Origin: Lichenicola sp964247755 | Lineage (GTDB): Bacteria > Pseudomonadota > Alphaproteobacteria > Acetobacterales > Acetobacteraceae | DNA: 64,000 nt | NCBI GenBank assembly: GCA_964247755.1 | Contig: CAXTVX010000001.1 | Coordinates: 124,001-188,000, forward strand | Direction of reading: 5' to 3' | Shown here: piece by piece, positions 11,453 through 20,145 of the stretch | How positions within the stretch are numbered: position 1 is the first letter of the stretch | How the letters are laid out: the number at the start of each line of letters is the position of its first letter | Notes under the pieces: model-generated | Told to the model about the DNA's origin: nothing | The model's input: only the letters and a program-made list of their open reading frames with translations | Databases searched by the model: none | Position numbers and translations under genes: made by a program

Positions 11453-11842
11453 ATGGGGATGGACACGTGGCGTCGCGACCTGATGCTCGGCCTGCTCGCG
11501 CTCCTGGGGGCTGGCCTGTTCGCGCTCAACACGGCCGGCTATGCCGGAGACGGCGCCTTCGCTGCAGCAGAGCTGACGATGATCCTTCCCATGCTGTTTC
11601 GCATCGAGGGAATGCATGCAGTCACGCGACCTGGTGCACCAGCAGGGTCGACCCTGTCCTGGCGGATCGCCATCCTGCTGTGCGGCGCCGTGATCCTGTG
11701 TTGCGTTGCCATGGGCCGGGTGGGGCCGCACCGCCTGCTCCTGGGCCTGTTCCTTTCGATCGGCTCGGCCGCACAGGCGATCGGTTTCTTCCATCGGGCG
11801 GCTGGGACAAATCGGATCCGGACCACGCTGGATCTACCCTAG
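11453..11842 (+). CDS. Small multi-pass membrane protein of unknown function
   Basis: A 129-residue protein with four predicted membrane segments: LMLGLLALLGAGLFALNTAG, the ELTMILPMLF region, IAILLCGAVILCCVAMG and LLLGLFLSIGSAAQAIGFF. I do not recognise a family. The ATG at 11453 has GGAG about nine bases upstream; a second ATG lies two codons in. It follows the clpA terminator, so it needs its own promoter. Its TAG stop is shared, within a palindromic CTAG, with the stop of the convergent PPK2 gene. Confidence 0.55.
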   Translation: MGMDTWRRDLMLGLLALLGAGLFALNTAGYAGDGAFAAAELTMILPMLFRIEGMHAVTRPGAPAGSTLSWRIAILLCGAVILCCVAMGRVGPHRLLLGLFLSIGSAAQAIGFFHRAAGTNRIRTTLDLP

Positions 11843-12729
11843 CCTTCCGCTTCCAGCGCACGGCGTGCCGCCGCCAGCTTTTCGTCGTCCTCCGCCGTCA
11901 CCTGCGGCGGGGCCAGCTGCATCCGCTCCAGCGCCTGGATCATCGCTTCGACGACTACCAGCCGGGCGAACCATTTCCAGTCTCCCGGCACCACGAACCA
12001 CGGTGCCTCGGGCGTGGCGGTCCCGGCGATCGCCTCCTCGTAGGCCTCCTGGTAGCGGTCCCAGTGTGCCCGCTCGGCAAGGTCGGCGGTGGAGAACTTC
12101 CAGTTCTTGTCCGGTTCCTCCAGCCGCGCCAGGAAGCGCCGCCGCTGCTCCTCCTTCGAGATGTGCAGGAAGAACTTCAGCACCACCACGCCCTGTCGGT
12201 CGAGGTAGCGCTCGAAGTGGCGGATGTCCTTCATGCGCTGCTTCCAGAAGCCGCCGCCCCGCCTGGCCTCCGGCAGGTCCTGGCGGTCCAGCACCTCGGG
12301 ATGCACCCGCGTGACCAGCACCTCCTCGTAGTGGCTGCGGTTGAACACACCGATCCGCCCGCGCGCCGGTACCGCTTCGTGGATGCGCCACAGGAAGTCG
12401 TGGCCGAGCTCTACCGGGCCCGGCTGCTTGAACGAGGTCACTGTGACGCCTTGCGGGTTCACCCCGGACATTACGTGGCGGATGGTGCCGTCCTTGCCGC
12501 CGGCGTCCATCGCCTGGAACGCTGCCAGCAGCGCCCAGCGCCCGTCCGCGTACAGCGCCTGCTGCAGCTCGGACAGCCGTTCCACCCCGTCCGCCAGCAG
12601 CGCCTTGCCGGTCTCCGCATCCAGGCCGTCCGGTGCCTCGTCACTGGTGTCGCGGCCGGCGAGCGAGAAGCCCTTGGCCGTGGTGACCCGGTAGCGGCGG
12701 AGCAGCGCCTTGCGTGCGTCGCGGTCCAT
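11839..12729 (-). CDS. Polyphosphate kinase 2 family nucleotide phosphotransferase
   Basis: Transfers phosphate between polyphosphate and nucleotides in the cytoplasm. The 296 residues carry the PPK2 Walker A segment FQAMDAGGKDGTIRHVMSGV, the Walker B/lid region IGVFNRSHYEEVLVTRVHPE, and KFFLHISKEEQRRRFLARLE, as in polyphosphate-AMP/ADP phosphotransferases. The NRSHYE...RVHPE form suggests the subgroup acting on nucleoside mono- or diphosphates, but donor direction cannot be read from sequence. The ATG at 12727-12729 lies four bases after the SDR stop on the same strand, so the SDR and PPK2 genes are probably one transcript. Confidence 0.92.
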   Translation of the reverse strand: MDRDARKALLRRYRVTTAKGFSLAGRDTSDEAPDGLDAETGKALLADGVERLSELQQALYADGRWALLAAFQAMDAGGKDGTIRHVMSGVNPQGVTVTSFKQPGPVELGHDFLWRIHEAVPARGRIGVFNRSHYEEVLVTRVHPEVLDRQDLPEARRGGGFWKQRMKDIRHFERYLDRQGVVVLKFFLHISKEEQRRRFLARLEEPDKNWKFSTADLAERAHWDRYQEAYEEAIAGTATPEAPWFVVPGDWKWFARLVVVEAMIQALERMQLAPPQVTAEDDEKLAAARRALEAEG

Positions 12730-12733
12730 CGCG

Positions 12734-13489
12734 TCAGCCCTCGCGCCGGTGGATCGCCAGCGACGCCGGCGCCTGGGTGTTGGGCATCAGCTCGATCCGG
12801 TTGACGTTCACCCGCGCCGGCAGGCCGATCACCCAGGCGATCGTCTCGGCGATGTCTTCCGGCAGCAGCGGGTCGGCGTTGCGGTAGATCGCCTGCGCCT
12901 TCTCGTCGTCGCCGAAGCGGACGTTGCTGAACTCGCTGCCGCCGACCAGGCCGGGCTCTATGTTGGTGACGCGTACCGCGGTGCCGACCAGGTCCGCCTT
13001 CAGGTTCAGCGCGAACTGCGCCACGAACGCCTTGGTGGCGCCGTACACGTTGCCGCCGGGATAGGCATAGGTGCCGGCGACGCTGCCCAGCGTGATCACG
13101 TGGCCACGGTTGCGCGCCACCATGCCGGGCAGCAGCGCCCGGGTGGTGCCGAGCACCCCGCCGACGTTGGTTGCCACCATGCGGTCCCAGTCCGCCATCC
13201 GGCCTTCCCAGGCCGGCCCCAGCCCCAGCGCCAGGCCGGCGTTGGCGACCAGCACGTCCACCTCGCGCCAGCCTTCCGGAAGGCTGTCCGGCAGGGCGGC
13301 CACCGCCTCGGCGTCCGACACGTCGAGCCGCAGGGGGAGCAGGTCCGGACCGAGCTCGGCCGCCAGCGCGTCCAGCCGCTCCTGCCTGCGACCGGTTGCG
13401 ATCACGCGGTGACCGTCGCGGACCAGCCGCTCCGCCGTCGCCCGGCCGAAGCCGGCGGTGGCGCCGGTGATGAGGACCGTGGAGCTCAT
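12734..13489 (-). CDS. Short-chain dehydrogenase, YdfG-like
   Basis: A 251-residue NADP(H)-type SDR. TGATAGFGRATAERLV near residue 8 is the TGxxxGxG cofactor motif, and the basic residues in ATGRRQERL favour NADP. LVANAGLALGLGP is the NAG motif and YGATKAFVAQF the catalytic YxxxK. AVRVTNIEPGLVGGSEFSNVR closely matches YdfG-type 3-hydroxy acid/serine dehydrogenases. The substrate is unproven. The ATG at 13487-13489 overlaps the stop of the small upstream gene (ATGA), indicating coupling. Confidence 0.9.
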   Translation of the reverse strand: MSSTVLITGATAGFGRATAERLVRDGHRVIATGRRQERLDALAAELGPDLLPLRLDVSDAEAVAALPDSLPEGWREVDVLVANAGLALGLGPAWEGRMADWDRMVATNVGGVLGTTRALLPGMVARNRGHVITLGSVAGTYAYPGGNVYGATKAFVAQFALNLKADLVGTAVRVTNIEPGLVGGSEFSNVRFGDDEKAQAIYRNADPLLPEDIAETIAWVIGLPARVNVNRIELMPNTQAPASLAIHRREG

Positions 13490-13773
13490 GATGGATGTCC
13501 TTCCCCCGCCGCCTCGGCAGCGTCCTGTTGAACGATGTTCACGCCAAGCTCGGCCGCGAGCCGCTCCGGGCCGGCGATCAGCCGTCCGTCCGGCCCATAC
13601 AAACGCAGGTCGAGCCAGTCCGGGCCGGGCAGCAGGGCGCCGGCACGTCGGCGCGCCGCGTCCTCGGTGCCGAAATGCTCGCGCCGGTCCGGCGGCCGAC
13701 CGGCGCGGCCGGCGTCCGGCCCGGCCGGTATGTCCGGGACCGGACTGTCGAGATAGGCGAGGGTGAACGGCAT
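13486..13773 (-). CDS. Small conserved-looking protein of unknown function
   Basis: A 95-residue acidic, probably soluble protein starting MPFTLAYLDSPVPDIPAG, with LLPGPDWLDLRLYGPDGRLI in the middle, which reads like a small beta-rich domain. No signal peptide or membrane segment. I do not recognise the family. Support for a real gene: ATGA overlap with the SDR gene, codon positions that fit the frame, and no better frame in the region. It is divergent from yqgE. Confidence 0.6.
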   Translation of the reverse strand: MPFTLAYLDSPVPDIPAGPDAGRAGRPPDRREHFGTEDAARRRAGALLPGPDWLDLRLYGPDGRLIAGPERLAAELGVNIVQQDAAEAAGEGHPS

Positions 13774-13893
13774 GGGGAGCGTGGTCCGACGGTTGCGGTT
13801 GCGAACCAGACGCGTGCGGGGCGGCTTCGTTCAACCGGCAAACGTCGGCCGGCTCGCTGCGGCCGATCTTGCGCCGTCCAGCCGCCTCGCCAC

Positions 13894-14481
13894 ATGGGAG
13901 CCATGTCCGCTGATGCAGAACCCGACGGGAGCCTGACCGGCCAGCTCCTGATCGCGATGCCCTCCCTGGCCGACCGCAACTTCACCCAGACCGTGATCTT
14001 CCTGTGCGCCCACTCGCTCAAGGACGGGGCGATGGGACTGGTGGTCAACCGCCGGCTGGCCGAGCCCGGCTTCGATGACCTGCTGGCGCAGCTGGAGATT
14101 GCGCCGGCGCCGCCGCGGCGCCGGATCGTGCTGTGTTCCGGCGGCCCGATGGAAAGCTCGCGCGGCTTCGTGCTGCACAGCAGCGACTGGAGCGGCGACG
14201 GCAGCCTGACCGTGGACGACGGCATGGTGCTCACCGCCAGCCTGGACGTGCTGCGCGAGATCGCCGATGGGCAGGGCCCTAAGCAGGCGCTGCTGGCGCT
14301 GGGCCACGCCGCCTGGGGGCCGGGTCAGCTCGAGTCGGAGATACGGCAGAACGCCTGGCTGTCGGGGCCGGCCGACGATGCGATCGTGTTCGGCAGCGAC
14401 CACGAGCGCAAGTGGCGGGGGGCTCTCGCCATCCTCGGCGTCGATCCGCTGCGCCTGGTCGGCGAGGCCGGCAACGCCTGA
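13894..14481 (+). CDS. YqgE/AlgH family protein (UPF0301)
   Basis: A 195-residue cytoplasmic protein. LTGQLLIAMPSLADRNFTQT followed by VIFLCAHSLKDGAMGLVVNR is the family hallmark, with GGPMESSRGFVLHS and LGHAAWGPGQLESEIRQNAW further on. AlgH-type proteins affect alginate and pigment expression in some bacteria, by an unclear mechanism. ATG codons at 13894 and 13903 are both possible; the first is given, and neither has a well-placed Shine-Dalgarno sequence. Confidence 0.9.
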   Translation: MGAMSADAEPDGSLTGQLLIAMPSLADRNFTQTVIFLCAHSLKDGAMGLVVNRRLAEPGFDDLLAQLEIAPAPPRRRIVLCSGGPMESSRGFVLHSSDWSGDGSLTVDDGMVLTASLDVLREIADGQGPKQALLALGHAAWGPGQLESEIRQNAWLSGPADDAIVFGSDHERKWRGALAILGVDPLRLVGEAGNA

Positions 14482-14576
14482 CACGCGATGATGATGACGC
14501 GCCGGCGAACCGGTCGTCCGCCGGTCGCTTGAGGGTGCGGCGGTCGTTTGCACGGCCCCGTCCCGGAGAACCCGTC

Positions 14577-14969
14577 ATGACCATCCGCACCACCACGACC
14601 TTCTGCCTCGCCGGCCTGGCCGCGGCGCTTCTTGCCGGCCCGGCGCTGGCCCAGATCAACGGCGTCGGTGGCGGTGCAGGGGCGCACGGCGGCGGACCGT
14701 CGGCTGCCACCATCGGCGGCGGCAGCCCGAGTGCCGGCATGGCAGGATCCGCGACGGGAGCGACCGGCCTGTCCGGCTCCGGCACGAACGGCATCGGCAG
14801 CTCCGGCCTCTCCAACCCGGGCATCCCCCCCGGTGCCGGCGCCACCACCCCCGGCCTCATGACCGCCCCCGGCACCGGTACCACGCAGCCGGTGACGGGC
14901 GTGCCGGCGCCCAGCCTGCCGGCGCAGGTGCCGGGCCGTGTGGCGCCGCGGAGCGGCGGGCCGCGCTAG
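14577..14969 (+). CDS. Secreted low-complexity Gly/Ser/Ala/Thr/Pro-rich protein
   Basis: A 130-residue protein with a clear signal peptide: MTIRTTTTFCLAGLAAALLA followed by GPALAQ. The mature part is almost all G, S, A, T and P (GGGAGAHGGGPSAATIGGG, GIPPGAGATTPGLM) with no recognisable domain, so it is probably disordered and periplasmic. GGAGAA lies seven bases before the ATG. Function unknown. It lies between yqgE and a convergent LysR gene. Confidence 0.65.
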   Translation: MTIRTTTTFCLAGLAAALLAGPALAQINGVGGGAGAHGGGPSAATIGGGSPSAGMAGSATGATGLSGSGTNGIGSSGLSNPGIPPGAGATTPGLMTAPGTGTTQPVTGVPAPSLPAQVPGRVAPRSGGPR

Positions 14970-15099
14970 GCGCTGTCGGAACATCTCGCTGGCGGGTGCG
15001 TGACCTAGCCTTCGATCTGGAACGGGTCGGGTCGACTGGGAGCGGCCGGCCGCGTCGCCTGGGGCCGGCCAGACGCCGCCTGACGTCGACCGTCGCTCC

Positions 15100-16008
15100 T
15101 CACGCGTCGCAGGAGCTGGTCCTGGCATAGCGCGCGAGTTCCAGTGCCAGGTGATCGAACACCAGCCGGATCCGGCGGTCGCGGCGCAGGTCACGGTGCA
15201 TCGCAAGCCATGCGTCCATGGAGAACGTCAGCTCGGCGTGGAGTAGCGGAACGAGCTCCCTGTCCCTCCTCGCGATGCCATGCTGGCTGACGCCGATGCC
15301 GAAACCGGCGCGCAACGCCGCAAGCTGGGCCAGATCGCTGTCCGAGCGGAAGGCGAAGGTGTCGCGGGTCGCCGGCAGTCCCATCCTTTCGATCATCCGC
15401 ACGTAGGCCGGGTTGCGGTCATACCCGATCAGCGCGTGCCGGCTCAGGTCGGGGAGGCTCTGCGGCATCGGGCGCCCTTCCAGGTAGCGCCTGTGGCCGT
15501 AGAGGCCGCAATCGATTCGCCCGATCCGCTTCGCAACCAGTCCGCCCTGGGTCGGCCGGACCATCCGGACGGCGATGTCGGCGTCGCCGCGCAGCAGATC
15601 CTCGTTGCGGTTCGACAGGGCGAGCTCCACCGACGTGCGGGGGTGGAGGGCATGGAAGTCGGCCAGGATCGGCGGCAGGACCTCGCCGCCGATGATCTCG
15701 CTCGCGGTGATCCGGACGGTGCCGCGCTCCTCGTCGACGTCGCCGGATGCCGACCGCAACGCCGCCTCGGCGGCGGCTTCCATGGCTTCCGCCGACGGGA
15801 CCAGTCGCACGCCTGCCTCCGTCGGCGACAGGCCGGCGATCGATCGCGTGAACAGGCTGACCCCGAGCGACGCCTCGAGGGCGGCCACCTGACGGCCCAG
15901 GGTCGGCTGTGTCGCGCCGAGCGTGCGGGCGGCGCCCGACAGGCTTCCCTCGCGCATGACCGCGAGGAACGCCCTGAACAGGTGCCAGTCCGGTGCACGA
16001 GTAGCCAT
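15100..16008 (-). CDS. LysR family transcriptional regulator
   Basis: A 302-residue regulator. The N-terminal winged helix reads WHLFRAFLAVMREGSLSGAA followed by RTLGATQPTLGRQVAALEAS. The substrate-binding domain starts near residue 95 (GTVRITASEIIGGEVLPPIL). DADIAVRMVRPTQGGLVAKRIG matches LysR regulators of the DsdC/GcvA-like broad group; no ligand can be named. It is divergent from an alpha/beta hydrolase gene across 96 bases, the usual layout when a LysR protein controls its neighbour. Confidence 0.92.
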   Translation of the reverse strand: MATRAPDWHLFRAFLAVMREGSLSGAARTLGATQPTLGRQVAALEASLGVSLFTRSIAGLSPTEAGVRLVPSAEAMEAAAEAALRSASGDVDEERGTVRITASEIIGGEVLPPILADFHALHPRTSVELALSNRNEDLLRGDADIAVRMVRPTQGGLVAKRIGRIDCGLYGHRRYLEGRPMPQSLPDLSRHALIGYDRNPAYVRMIERMGLPATRDTFAFRSDSDLAQLAALRAGFGIGVSQHGIARRDRELVPLLHAELTFSMDAWLAMHRDLRRDRRIRLVFDHLALELARYARTSSCDA

Positions 16009-16034
16009 GCGTAAACGTATGGACCGCGTGCGCA

Positions 16035-16048
16035 GTTGGTCAATCAAC
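16035..16048. promoter_or_regulatory. Candidate LysR operator
   Basis: GTTGGTCAATCAAC is an interrupted inverted repeat (GTTG-N6-CAAC) in the 96-base gap between the LysR gene and the divergent hydrolase. It is 27 bases from the LysR start and fits a LysR-type box placed to control both genes. No footprint evidence; a chance match is possible. Confidence 0.35.
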
Positions 16049-16104
16049 GTTGGTAGGACAGGCGCATAGGGTGTCGACATCGATCCACCCACGGAGCGCC
16101 TTCC

Positions 16105-16980
16105 ATGACGACGAACCGCGCAGCGACCGGCACCGCCCTGGGTCCGCTCGGGCAGGCAGGAAGCCCGGCCGCTTCGGACACGCGCTTCCTGGCGGTCGAT
16201 GGCGGACGGATCGCCTACGACGACACGGGCGGGGACGGGCCACTGATCCTGGCGATCCCGGGGATGGGCGACCTGCGATCGGAATACCGGCTGTTGCGCC
16301 CGGCGCTGGAGGAGGCAGGCTGTCGCGTCGTGACCATGGACGTGCGCGGCTTCGGCGCGACGTCGGCGCGGTGGGACGAGTATTCCGCGCGTGCGGTCGG
16401 ACGTGATGCGCTGGCCCTGATCGACCACCTCGCAGCGCCTTCGGCGATCATCCTCGGCAACTCGTTCGCCGCCGGGTCGGCGCTGTGGGCGGCCCACGAC
16501 CGGCCGGCGCGCGTCGGGGGGGTGGTGCTGCTGGGTCCCATCGTGCGCGACCTCCAGCCGTCGGGGTTCCAGAGGCTCGCCTTGAGGATCGGCTTCGCCG
16601 GGCCGTGGCGGGTCAGGTTCTGGACCACCTACTGGACCAGCCTCTTCCCGACCCGCAGGCCTGCGGATCACGGCCTGGTCAGGGCCGCGTTGACCCGGAA
16701 CCTCCGCGAGCCGGGGCGCATGGCGGCACTCTTCACGATGATCGGCTTGTCCAAGGCGGATACCGCCTCCATGCTGCCCGCCAGCCGGGTGCCAGCCCTC
16801 GTCGTCATGGGCAGCCGCGATCCGGACTTCCCCGACGCGGCTGCCGAGGCCCGGTGGCTCGCGGAGCAGCTCCATGCCCAGAGCCTGATCATCGACGGGG
16901 CGGGGCACTATCCGCACGCCGAGATGCCGGAGCGCGTCGTGCCCGAACTGCTGCGCTTCATCGCACGGGTATCTGGCTGA
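16105..16980 (+). CDS. Alpha/beta hydrolase
   Basis: A 291-residue hydrolase. The oxyanion segment is LILAIPGMGDLRSEYRLLRP; the nucleophile elbow is ILGNSFAAGSALWAA (G-N-S-F-A, the Ser replacing the stricter GxSxG form). The acid is probably Asp in VMGSRDPDFPD, and the catalytic His is in IIDGAGHYPHAEMPE near the C-terminus. The substrate is unknown. Divergence from a LysR regulator suggests inducible expression. No signal peptide. Confidence 0.88.
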   Translation: MTTNRAATGTALGPLGQAGSPAASDTRFLAVDGGRIAYDDTGGDGPLILAIPGMGDLRSEYRLLRPALEEAGCRVVTMDVRGFGATSARWDEYSARAVGRDALALIDHLAAPSAIILGNSFAAGSALWAAHDRPARVGGVVLLGPIVRDLQPSGFQRLALRIGFAGPWRVRFWTTYWTSLFPTRRPADHGLVRAALTRNLREPGRMAALFTMIGLSKADTASMLPASRVPALVVMGSRDPDFPDAAAEARWLAEQLHAQSLIIDGAGHYPHAEMPERVVPELLRFIARVSG

Positions 16981-17208
16981 CGGTCGGACGGGCTCCGCGA
17001 TGCGACACATCGGGGAAGGCCCGGACCGCGAGCCGGGCGCGGTCCATGCCGACGCAGGCGTCGCGACGCGGGGCCTGCGCCGGGACACGCGCCGTTGCCG
17101 GCCGAGCGCCGCGTCTGCCGGCCCCGCACGGTCCATGAGGTCGGGATGCACCGTCGGCCCCAGTCCGCGACAGCCTCCGGGTGGGTGCCGCCGGCCAGGC
17201 GGAGCGCG

Positions 17209-18060
17209 CTACCAGACGAAGCGGGGTACCGTGGCGGCAGGATGCAGGCCCGCGGCGTCGGCCGCCGCTTCCGCCAGGATCGGGTCGTGGCCGACCGTGT
17301 CGGCGTGGATGCCGCCGAGCACCCAGCAGGAGTCGAACCCGGCCGCCCCGGCGCCGGCGATGTCGGTGGCGAGCGAGTCGCCGATCGCGACCACGCGCTC
17401 GTCCGGCAGGTCCAGCATACGGCGCACCGGCACATAGATCCCGGGCAGCGGCTTGCCGACCTGCCGCACCTCGCCGCCCATGCCGGCGTAGTCCCGCGCC
17501 AGCAGCCCGGCGCAGATCACCCGCTGGCCGCCGCGGACGATCACGAGGTCGGGGTTGGCGCAGATCATCCTCATGCCGAGGCGGGCCGCTTCCCGCAGCT
17601 CCGGCAGGTAGCGCCCGGAGTCGGTCTCGCCCAGCGCGTCGTCCGGGCCGGTGTTGAGGATGAACGCGCCCGGCGCCGGTCCGGGTACCCGGGTCAGCGG
17701 GAGCCCGTCGAACAGGCCGGCATCCTTGTCCGGTCCCAGGTGCCACGCACGGCTGCCCAGGGCGGCGAACCAGGGATCGGTGCGCGTCAGCAGCGCGGTC
17801 CGGGTGGCCTCGCCGCTGGTCATGATGCCGTCATAGGCGTCGTCGGCCAGGCCCATGCGGCGCAGGGTGTGCCGCGCCGCGTCGCTGCGCCGCGGCGCGT
17901 TCGACAGCAGCACCACGCGGCCGCCGTTGGCGCGCAGGCGGCCGAGGCACTCGATCGCGCCGGGATAGGCCGTCACCCCGTCATGGATCACGCCCCACAG
18001 GTCGACGATGAAGCCGTCGTAGCGCGCCGACAGCGGCGCGATCCCGTCGAGGTGCAGCAT
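17209..18060 (-). CDS. HAD-superfamily class IIA hydrolase (TIGR01459-like)
   Basis: A 283-residue phosphatase-like protein. Motif I is FIVDLWGVIHDGVTAYPGAI (DxWGVIHDG form), motif II VVLLSNAPRRS, and motif III/IV GKPLPGIYVPV...VVAIGDSLATDIAGAGAAG. This variant of the NagD-like group is typical of alphaproteobacteria; its substrate is unknown. The ATG lies one base after the pyrD stop, so the two genes are almost certainly co-transcribed. Confidence 0.9.
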   Translation of the reverse strand: MLHLDGIAPLSARYDGFIVDLWGVIHDGVTAYPGAIECLGRLRANGGRVVLLSNAPRRSDAARHTLRRMGLADDAYDGIMTSGEATRTALLTRTDPWFAALGSRAWHLGPDKDAGLFDGLPLTRVPGPAPGAFILNTGPDDALGETDSGRYLPELREAARLGMRMICANPDLVIVRGGQRVICAGLLARDYAGMGGEVRQVGKPLPGIYVPVRRMLDLPDERVVAIGDSLATDIAGAGAAGFDSCWVLGGIHADTVGHDPILAEAAADAAGLHPAATVPRFVW

Positions 18061-18061
18061 G

Positions 18062-19126
18062 TCAGGCCTGGCGTCCGGACGGTCCGGCCAGGCGCGCGGC
18101 CTCCAGCGACGGCCAGCCGCCGGCCAGCAGGGCCGCGCGTAGCTCGCGCTTCAGCCGCGGCAGCATGCCCGGTCCCTCGTAGGCGAAGCGGGTGTAGATC
18201 TGCACCAGGTGCGCGCCCGCCCGCACCTTCTCCAGGATGTCGGCGCCGGTCTCGATGCCGCCGCAACCGATCAGGGTCAGCCGGCCGGCGGACAGTCGCG
18301 CCACTTCCGCCAGCATCGCCGTGCTCCGCGACCGCAGCGGCCGTCCGGACAGGCCGCCCGCCTCGCCGGCGTGACGTCCCGACAGCTCCGGCGGACGCGC
18401 CAGCAGGGTGTTGGACACGATCAGCCCGTCCACCCCGGCCGCCAGCACGGTGTCCACGATTGCCGGCAGAGCCGCGTCCTCCAGGTCGGGCGCCAGCTTC
18501 ACCAGCAGCGGCGGACGCGATGGCGCGGCGTCCGCTACCGCATCGAGCAACTCGCGCATCCGCTCGACTCCCTGCAGGGCGCGCAGGCCGGGGGTGTTCG
18601 GCGAGGACAGGTTGATCACCAGGTAGTCGGACAGCGGCGCCAGTGCTCGCACCAGCCGGGCGTAGTCGCGCGGCGGGTCGGCGTTCTCCTTGTTGATGCC
18701 GAGGTTGGCACCGAACGGTACCCCCGGGCCGGAGCGCGCCCGCAGCCGCGCGAGGCGGGCGACGAAGCGGTCCAGCCCGCGGTTGTTGAAACCCATGCGG
18801 TTGATCACGGCGCCGTCCTCCGGCAGCCGGAACAGGCGCGGCTTCGGGTTGCCGTGCTGCGGCAGGGGCGTCACCGTTCCGGCTTCCACGAAGCCGAAGC
18901 CGAGGCGTGCCAGCGGCCGCGGCACCCGAGCGTCCTTGTCGAAGCCGGCCGCGATGCCGATGGGGTTGGCGAAGCGCATCCCCATCGCGATCACGTCGAG
19001 GCCGTCATCCTCCCCTGCCCCGGCCCGGCCGGCGAGACCGAGCCTCAGGGCGGCGAGGGCGACCGAATGCGCCCGCTCCGGGGCGAGCCGGCGCAGCAGC
19101 GGCAGGGATAGCGGGGCGAGGCTCAT
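18062..19126 (-). CDS. pyrD: Dihydroorotate dehydrogenase (quinone), class 2
   Basis: Oxidises dihydroorotate to orotate in pyrimidine synthesis, passing electrons to membrane quinone. The 354 residues have the N-terminal membrane-associating helix (LLRRLAPERAHSVALAALRL) that marks class 2. FMN-site and catalytic segments are GIAAGFDKDARVPRPLARLG, NRMGFNNRGLD, INLSSPNTPGLRALQ (catalytic Ser) and LIVSNTL. GCGGIETGADILEKVRAGAH is the phosphate-binding region. It is the first gene of the pyrD-HAD unit. Confidence 0.97.
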   Translation of the reverse strand: MSLAPLSLPLLRRLAPERAHSVALAALRLGLAGRAGAGEDDGLDVIAMGMRFANPIGIAAGFDKDARVPRPLARLGFGFVEAGTVTPLPQHGNPKPRLFRLPEDGAVINRMGFNNRGLDRFVARLARLRARSGPGVPFGANLGINKENADPPRDYARLVRALAPLSDYLVINLSSPNTPGLRALQGVERMRELLDAVADAAPSRPPLLVKLAPDLEDAALPAIVDTVLAAGVDGLIVSNTLLARPPELSGRHAGEAGGLSGRPLRSRSTAMLAEVARLSAGRLTLIGCGGIETGADILEKVRAGAHLVQIYTRFAYEGPGMLPRLKRELRAALLAGGWPSLEAARLAGPSGRQA

Positions 19127-19205
19127 GAACGCCGTTCATGCCGCATGCGCGCGTCCGGTGGAAGGCACGCTTGCCAGCGGCGGTTCCTGCGGCGATCCTC
19201 AGGCG

Positions 19206-19430
19206 ATGTGGAACCAGCCCTACCTGGAGACCTGCTGCCGCTCGGCGCTGCACCGGCTGCTGCTGTGCGGCGGGGCCGGCCGTCCCGATGCGCACCGCGC
19301 CGAGCTCAAGGACGCGCGCTGCCTCGAGCGGCTGGAGCAGCTCGGCTTCGCGGTCCATGTCGGCGACCACTTCGCCCTCACCCCGGCCGGCCAGGCGCGG
19401 CATGCCCTCGAGATCAGGAAGGTCGCCTGA
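19206..19430 (+). CDS. Small winged-helix-like protein
   Basis: A 74-residue protein, MWNQPYLETCCRSALHRLLL onward. Its C-terminal half LERLEQLGFAVHVGDHFALT reads like the recognition helix and wing of a small winged-helix domain. No larger family recognised. The ATG at 19206 is chosen; the frame is open upstream to 19125, which would overlap pyrD. It lies ten bases before the S24-like regulator, probably in one transcript, so the two may act together. Confidence 0.55.
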   Translation: MWNQPYLETCCRSALHRLLLCGGAGRPDAHRAELKDARCLERLEQLGFAVHVGDHFALTPAGQARHALEIRKVA

Positions 19431-19440
19431 GCCGGCACGG

Positions 19441-20094
19441 ATGATGAGGCACGAGGACGTCTGGCGCGCGCTCGACACGCTGGCCGCCGAGAAGGGGCTG
19501 TCCCCGTCCGGCCTCGCCCGCGCCGCCGGCCTGGATCCGACCACCTTCAACCGGTCCAAGCGGAGGACGGGCGCCGGCCTGCGCTGGCCCTCCACCGAAA
19601 GCCTGTCGCGCGTGCTGCAGGCGACGGGTGCCAGCCTGGAAGCCTTCACCGCCCTGGTCGGCGGCGCGCGGGCGCTGACCACGGGTCGACTCCATCATCG
19701 TGCCGGGATGCGCCATCTGCCGATGCTGCCGCTGTCGCGCCTGGGCGAGGCGGCCCTGTTCGACGCGGCGGGCCATCCGGTGCGCGAGCATTGGGACGAG
19801 ACCGAATTCCCCCAGGCCGCCGACCTGCAGGGCTACGCGGTGCGCATCGACAGCGCCCGCCTCGAGCCGGTGTTCCGCGACGGCGGCACGCTGATCGTGT
19901 TCCCGGAGACGCCGTCCCGTCCCGGCGATCGCGTGCTGCTTCATGCGGGCCTCGGCCTGGACGTGTCCGTCGCGCTGGTGGCGCGGGACGGCGAAGGGAC
20001 CGCGTTCCGGCCCTTCGACGCCATGGCCGGAACGTTCTCCCGCCAGACGGAGCATGCCGACCGGTCGCACAGGGTCGTCTGGGTGGCCTGCTGA
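19441..20094 (+). CDS. HTH regulator with degenerate S24 (LexA/CI-like) domain
   Basis: A 217-residue regulator. The N-terminal helix-turn-helix is WRALDTLAAEKGLSPSGLAR followed by AAGLDPTTFNRSKR. The C-terminal beta-rich domain reads RIDSARLEPVFRDGGTLIVF followed by PGDRVLLH, aligning with the S24 fold. Typical members have GDSMEPVYRDG with a catalytic Ser and a downstream Lys. Here the Ser position is Arg/Leu and no Lys is visible in VSVALVARDG, so self-cleavage looks lost. It is probably a non-cleavable sensor-repressor. No phage genes surround it. Confidence 0.8.
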   Translation: MMRHEDVWRALDTLAAEKGLSPSGLARAAGLDPTTFNRSKRRTGAGLRWPSTESLSRVLQATGASLEAFTALVGGARALTTGRLHHRAGMRHLPMLPLSRLGEAALFDAAGHPVREHWDETEFPQAADLQGYAVRIDSARLEPVFRDGGTLIVFPETPSRPGDRVLLHAGLGLDVSVALVARDGEGTAFRPFDAMAGTFSRQTEHADRSHRVVWVAC

Positions 20095-20145
20095 TCGGCG
20101 ATGCCTGCTCCCGGTGGTAGCCGGTCCCGCTGCCGGAGGATCGGC

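Noticed and set aside
16981..17208. Possible gene between the hydrolase and the HAD gene
   Set aside because: The open frames there have no ribosome site or recognisable domain; it is a convergent intergenic gap.
19441..20094. Prophage repressor marking an integrated phage
   Set aside because: No integrase, phage structural genes or attachment repeats are seen around it.
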